Positions 60,496 through 64,000 of a DNA stretch of 64,000 nt are shown piece by piece. The stretch's first letter is position 1. Each line of letters starts with the position of its first letter. The DNA lies in contig JAUCBN010000035.1 in assembly GCA_035048815.1 (NCBI GenBank), positions 15,016,501-15,080,500 on the forward strand, given 5' to 3'. Source of the stretch: Abelmoschus esculentus (lineage: Eukaryota > Streptophyta > Magnoliopsida > Malvales > Malvaceae). Both the position numbers and the translations under genes were made by a program. The notes under the pieces were generated by a model. It saw nothing but the letters and a program-made list of their open reading frames with translations. It was not told where the DNA came from and did not search any database.

Positions 60496-63005
60496 ATGCC
60501 AAGGCCAGGACCTAGACCTTACGAGTGTGTAAGAAGAGCTTGGCACAGCGAAAGACACCAACCCATGAGAGGTTCCGTCATTCAGCAGATTTTAAGGTTC
60601 TGGGTCTTTCATTTCCTTTCATTATAACCAGCATTATTTGGGTTTTAATTCCATGCCCACCATGTGTTTGATTTTAGGCTTGCTATGGAAACTCATAGCA
60701 CGGCTACCAAGAAAAACAAGGAATGGCAAGATAAAATAATTACTGTCATCGTCAAAGCTGAGGAGATTATGTACGCCAAAGCCAATTCTGAGGTTCTCTT
60801 CTGCTTTCAGTTTTGTGGGTCTTTTTGCATTCTGTATTTACTTTTGAACTTAATTTTGCTCCTCTTAACGTTGTTTTTAGGCTGAATACACCAACCAGGA
60901 AACCCTATGGGACCGTGTTAATGAAGCCATCAACACCATTATCCGGCGAGATGAGAGCACTGAGACGGGAGAGCTTTTGCCACCTTGTGTTGAAGGTACT
61001 ATTGCGTTTATTTTTGGATTTGAATTTATTATAATTGATCTGTTTGTCTCGTTTTGATCTACATTAGCTGCAAATTTACCAACTTTTCGAATTGAAACTA
61101 GTTTCAATAACAATTTGAACTGAAAGATTGTAGTACACATGTTGTTTTAGCTGCCCTTAATCTGGGGTGCTATCCAGAGAGAGCTTCAAGGAGCCAACGA
61201 CACTGTAATCCTAGGACTTATCTTACCCCAAGAGCACCTGGACCTGTCCCTGCAGCGCCTAGGATTTTTGATAAAGGCAGTGAACAACGATGTCCTCAGT
61301 TGTCTACGGTTCAGTCTGGCAGTCAATTCGCAAGAATAGCAACCAATATGAATTCAAATGTTTCAGTTTCACAAACCAACTGTCATAGTTATCCATTTCT
61401 GTCTGAAAATTGTCCATCTGGCCATGAACAGATGATGAGGACAGAAACTAACACCCCACCGAACTTGGGTCAAGTTTACCCCCTTTACTATGGAGCTCAC
61501 TATCAAAATGCAGAGTCCCAGACAGGTTCCACAGTTCAGGAAAATATAGTGCCTGATAAGATAATTGTTGGGAGACCTATTGGTACATCTATTTTAGAGC
61601 CAGCTGAAAGGGGTTCCTTGCAGATTTTTTTTTCTGATGTCAATGTTGGTGGTAAGAGAATTGGACAGCAAGATATCGGGCACACCCATGAGAAGTCATT
61701 TGCTAAAGAATGTGATTTGTCCCTGCGATTGGGTCTATTTTCTGACCCTTATATGCAAGTAGGAAAGAATTCAATTTGTGAAGCCAAAGATGCCGGTCCA
61801 AGCTGCACTCAAGGTGGGGGCAAACCTAATGATGCTTTTCAACAAACGAGGAAAGAGTTCTTTTTTTACCCAGAGAGGACTGTTAATGACCTTTTTGATT
61901 CATCTTCAAGAAAACGCTTCATGGAAAATGAAAATAACAATTTTGGGGCAGCGGTGAGGAAACGTAAGGCAACATTGGAGGTAACTCAGAAGATGAACAA
62001 TTTTGCAGGCAACCAGGGCCGTCGACTTATAATAGAAGAAATGGACCAGGTTTGTAGACAGTAGTTTTAATTGTAGTTTGTCCTTCAAAACTAGTGGTCT
62101 TTTGAGAGTATTAGTGAATCTCTTGCGATGTTTATTTTCTAGTAGATATGCTTGTAATTTAAATGCTTGCCATGAGTTGCATTTTTGGAGTGCAGTAGAG
62201 AGTATACTGTAAATAAAAATTTTAGCCTGATTAATATCTAATAGTTGGATTATCTAATTCTCATAACACATCTAATTACTTGAACATTTTAATAAATAAT
62301 TTTTGATCAGTTGAGAACCATATAAGGAATATTTACCTTCTGGACATATGTGGAATGATTTGTAGGTTTCTACATACACAACACTAAGGAAACAAATGAA
62401 AGGTATTTTAGACAAATTAATTAGCTATTTGAAACTATGAAAGAGAGTGAAATACATACCCAATCTGTCATAGGGTGAAGTGTTGATCATGAACTATATA
62501 TCCAACTTTCAGATTTCATGTTCCTTGTCACCTTAACGGGGACGGATTGGCCTTAGCATGTTCGAACAAGAATTTCTTGTTGAATTGAATTCTCTCAAGT
62601 TAGCCACGGGAGGGCACTTTTTAGTTATTGGCGTTAGGTGAGGGATTATCCATTACATTTTGTCACTTCTGTGATGGGGATAAGTCTTTTCTGAGTCACT
62701 TGTTTTAGGGATCAGGATGGCGGAAAAAACCGAGTCCAAGTGTTCTAAGAACTGGAGATAGTTTGTGGGAAGGAAAGGGGCACGGTAGGGATCAAGGGTC
62801 ACATGCATGTCTTTGTGGTGTGATGTTAACACTTCAACAATTAGATACTCTTATTGTGTAACATTCAACTTAATAGGATTTTCAGGTAGTACAGCAGAAG
62901 GATTCTTTGGTGGCGGAGTTGTATTCGGTATTCCGTAGAAATAGCTTTTATGCATTAACCTCTGTGATCAACAAATGTAGAAAGATGAGTGCATGCTTGC
63001 TTTGA
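60496..63005 (+). CDS. Conserved plant protein of unknown function (MPRPGPRPYEC family)
   Basis: Exons 60496-60596, 60678-60792, 60881-60995, 61151-62049 and 62886-63005 join in phase to 449 residues. The N-terminus (MPRPGPRPYECVRRAWHS, then HQPMRGSVIQQILR) and the next 80 residues (TKKNKEWQDKI, RRDESTETGELLPPCVEAAL) belong to a plant-specific family I recall as annotated only as uncharacterised; its helical character may resemble a KIX-like domain, which is a guess. Residues about 130-400 are Ser/Asn/Gln-rich and probably disordered, with basic clusters (RKRFMENEN, VRKRKAT) that could be nuclear signals. DLSLRLGLF resembles an LxLxL repression motif. Reading through the fourth exon would give a 414-residue form ending at 62064; the donor CAG/GTTTGT and acceptor TTTTCAG/GTAG favour the longer one. 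Confidence 0.85.
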
Positions 63006-63440
63006 GGATTATTCAATTATAGGTCCCAAGTGTTTTCAACAAGGCAAATGTTAAGTTCTCCGAGAAGGTATGTTGCCTTTTTTTACACTATTTCCCCATT
63101 TTTATCCCAATTTGGAGCTTTGCAAGCTTGTAAACATGAGGGATATTCCTCTCAAAAGAGTAGAGAGTCTGAAGGGTGAACCCTTCCCCATGTGGTGTGA
63201 CTGACTCCACCCCACCAAGCTTTTAAAGATGTGGTTGATAAGCCATCTCAGTCTCTCCCAATTTTGTGAAAAAGACAATGCCTGAGCTCAGCTCTGCTAC
63301 TGTGGGGAGTTCATTCATCTCCCTGTTCTGTGGATATTTATTGTTCTTCCATTTTTCACCTTTACCTTATGTTATTACCACAGTAATATCAGTTGAATGT
63401 TGAGGAAAATAAGGTGGAGCTGCTGCTTCCCATTTCCCAC
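63006..63440 (+). other. Probable 3' region of the 60496 gene
   Basis: GC-balanced, non-coding sequence following the stop, then AT-rich DNA from about 63460. A further donor-like GAAG/GTATGT at about 63065 hints at possible alternative 3' splicing. No polyadenylation site was fixed. Confidence 0.4.
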
Positions 63441-64000
63441 CACAGGTTCTGCCACCTTTTTTTATTTAATGGTTTAAATTCAATCGAACTATTTTGAAGT
63501 TTAAGGACTAATTTAGAACTTTCCCATAATTTTGTGATACATGTTATGGAGATTACTGTATGATAGCAGCCAATGTTTTATTCATAATTAAAAAAATATT
63601 TTTTAAAAATAAATCTTTCTTTTTTTACGTATAACTAAGAAAATAATATTTCAAAGTTATACTGAAATATATGAATATTATTGGATGAATTATAGATGAC
63701 ACGGTAAACCAAGTCTATTTGATAATTTCTCTTGCACTGCGATTTCAACATAGAAAATATTGTTTAGTTTTATAGACTTAACCATAAAATAAGCATTCAA
63801 ACTATATATTATTTTAATTTAATGCTTGAATTGTTTTTTTGATCAAATATATGTTTAATATTTTATTTTTATTAAATAATATTTTTTTGTTAACAACTAT
63901 TAGAAAAAATCATCACTAATTAAAACATGACAAATGAAATGTTTTTTTTTTTAAATTTCTTTTAAAAAGCTGAAGTTTTATATTTTTTTTTTCGATCAAA
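63441..64000. other. AT-rich intergenic DNA, no gene seen
   Basis: Low-complexity A/T sequence to the window end. No exon or bounded repeat recognised. Confidence 0.4.

Noticed and set aside
63120..63360. microRNA precursor suggested by short complementary blocks (GAAGGGT/ACCCTTC, GGGAG/CTCCC)
   Set aside because: Stems are very short and no known microRNA sequence is recognisable.
1..64000. CRISPR arrays, operons, riboswitches, bacterial-type features
   Set aside because: The window is plant nuclear DNA; no spaced identical repeats or bacterial gene organisation is present.

Overview
The window looks like nuclear DNA of a flowering plant, almost certainly a eudicot. It is AT-rich, its genes are split into many short exons with GT..AG introns, and it encodes plant-specific proteins such as a TOPLESS corepressor. 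Transposable elements of typical plant families (hAT, Mutator-like, Stowaway, Ty1-copia, Ty3-gypsy) fill most of the space between genes. LTRs rich in the palindrome TATCGATA remind me of Malvaceae genomes, but that is only an impression.

Three apparently intact genes, all on the + strand, were rebuilt exon by exon with consistent splice phases. (1) 18594-27482: a Rab GTPase-activating protein with a TBC domain, 15 exons, 653 residues, both catalytic fingers present. (2) 48228-55620: a TOPLESS/TPR1-type transcriptional corepressor, 25 coding exons, 1133 residues, plus an intron in the 5' leader. (3) 60496-63005: a conserved plant protein of unknown function, 5 exons, 449 residues, with a last exon separated by an 836-base intron. 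They do unrelated jobs (membrane traffic, transcriptional repression, unknown) and show no sign of working together.

Broken or partial host genes: a two-exon piece of a nucleotide-sugar transporter (6485-6864, -), a small two-exon coiled-coil reading frame (9757-10467, +), and a GT47 exostosin-type 5' end with an in-frame stop (17348-17698, -). A decayed RNase H-like domain lies at 37265-37645 (-).

Layout. 1-5.8 kb: a full-length but dead hAT element inside unclassified repeat-like DNA. 6-18.5 kb: gene fragments, two long-inverted-repeat elements, and hAT and other MITEs. 18.5-27.5 kb: the TBC gene, with a Stowaway MITE and several tandem duplications in its introns. 27.5-37.9 kb: AT-rich repeats, including a palindrome of about 570 bases. 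37.9-44.1 kb: a nest of a Mutator-like foldback element containing a copia-type retrotransposon that itself contains a gypsy-type solo LTR, each level with its own target-site duplication. 44.1-47.8 kb: intergenic DNA with hAT MITEs. 47.8-55.9 kb: the TOPLESS gene. 56-60.2 kb: repeats, including a foldback element split by a hAT element. 60.2-64 kb: the unknown gene and its flank.

No tRNA, rRNA, CRISPR array, operon or riboswitch was found. Element boundaries supported by target-site duplications are exact; others are approximate.
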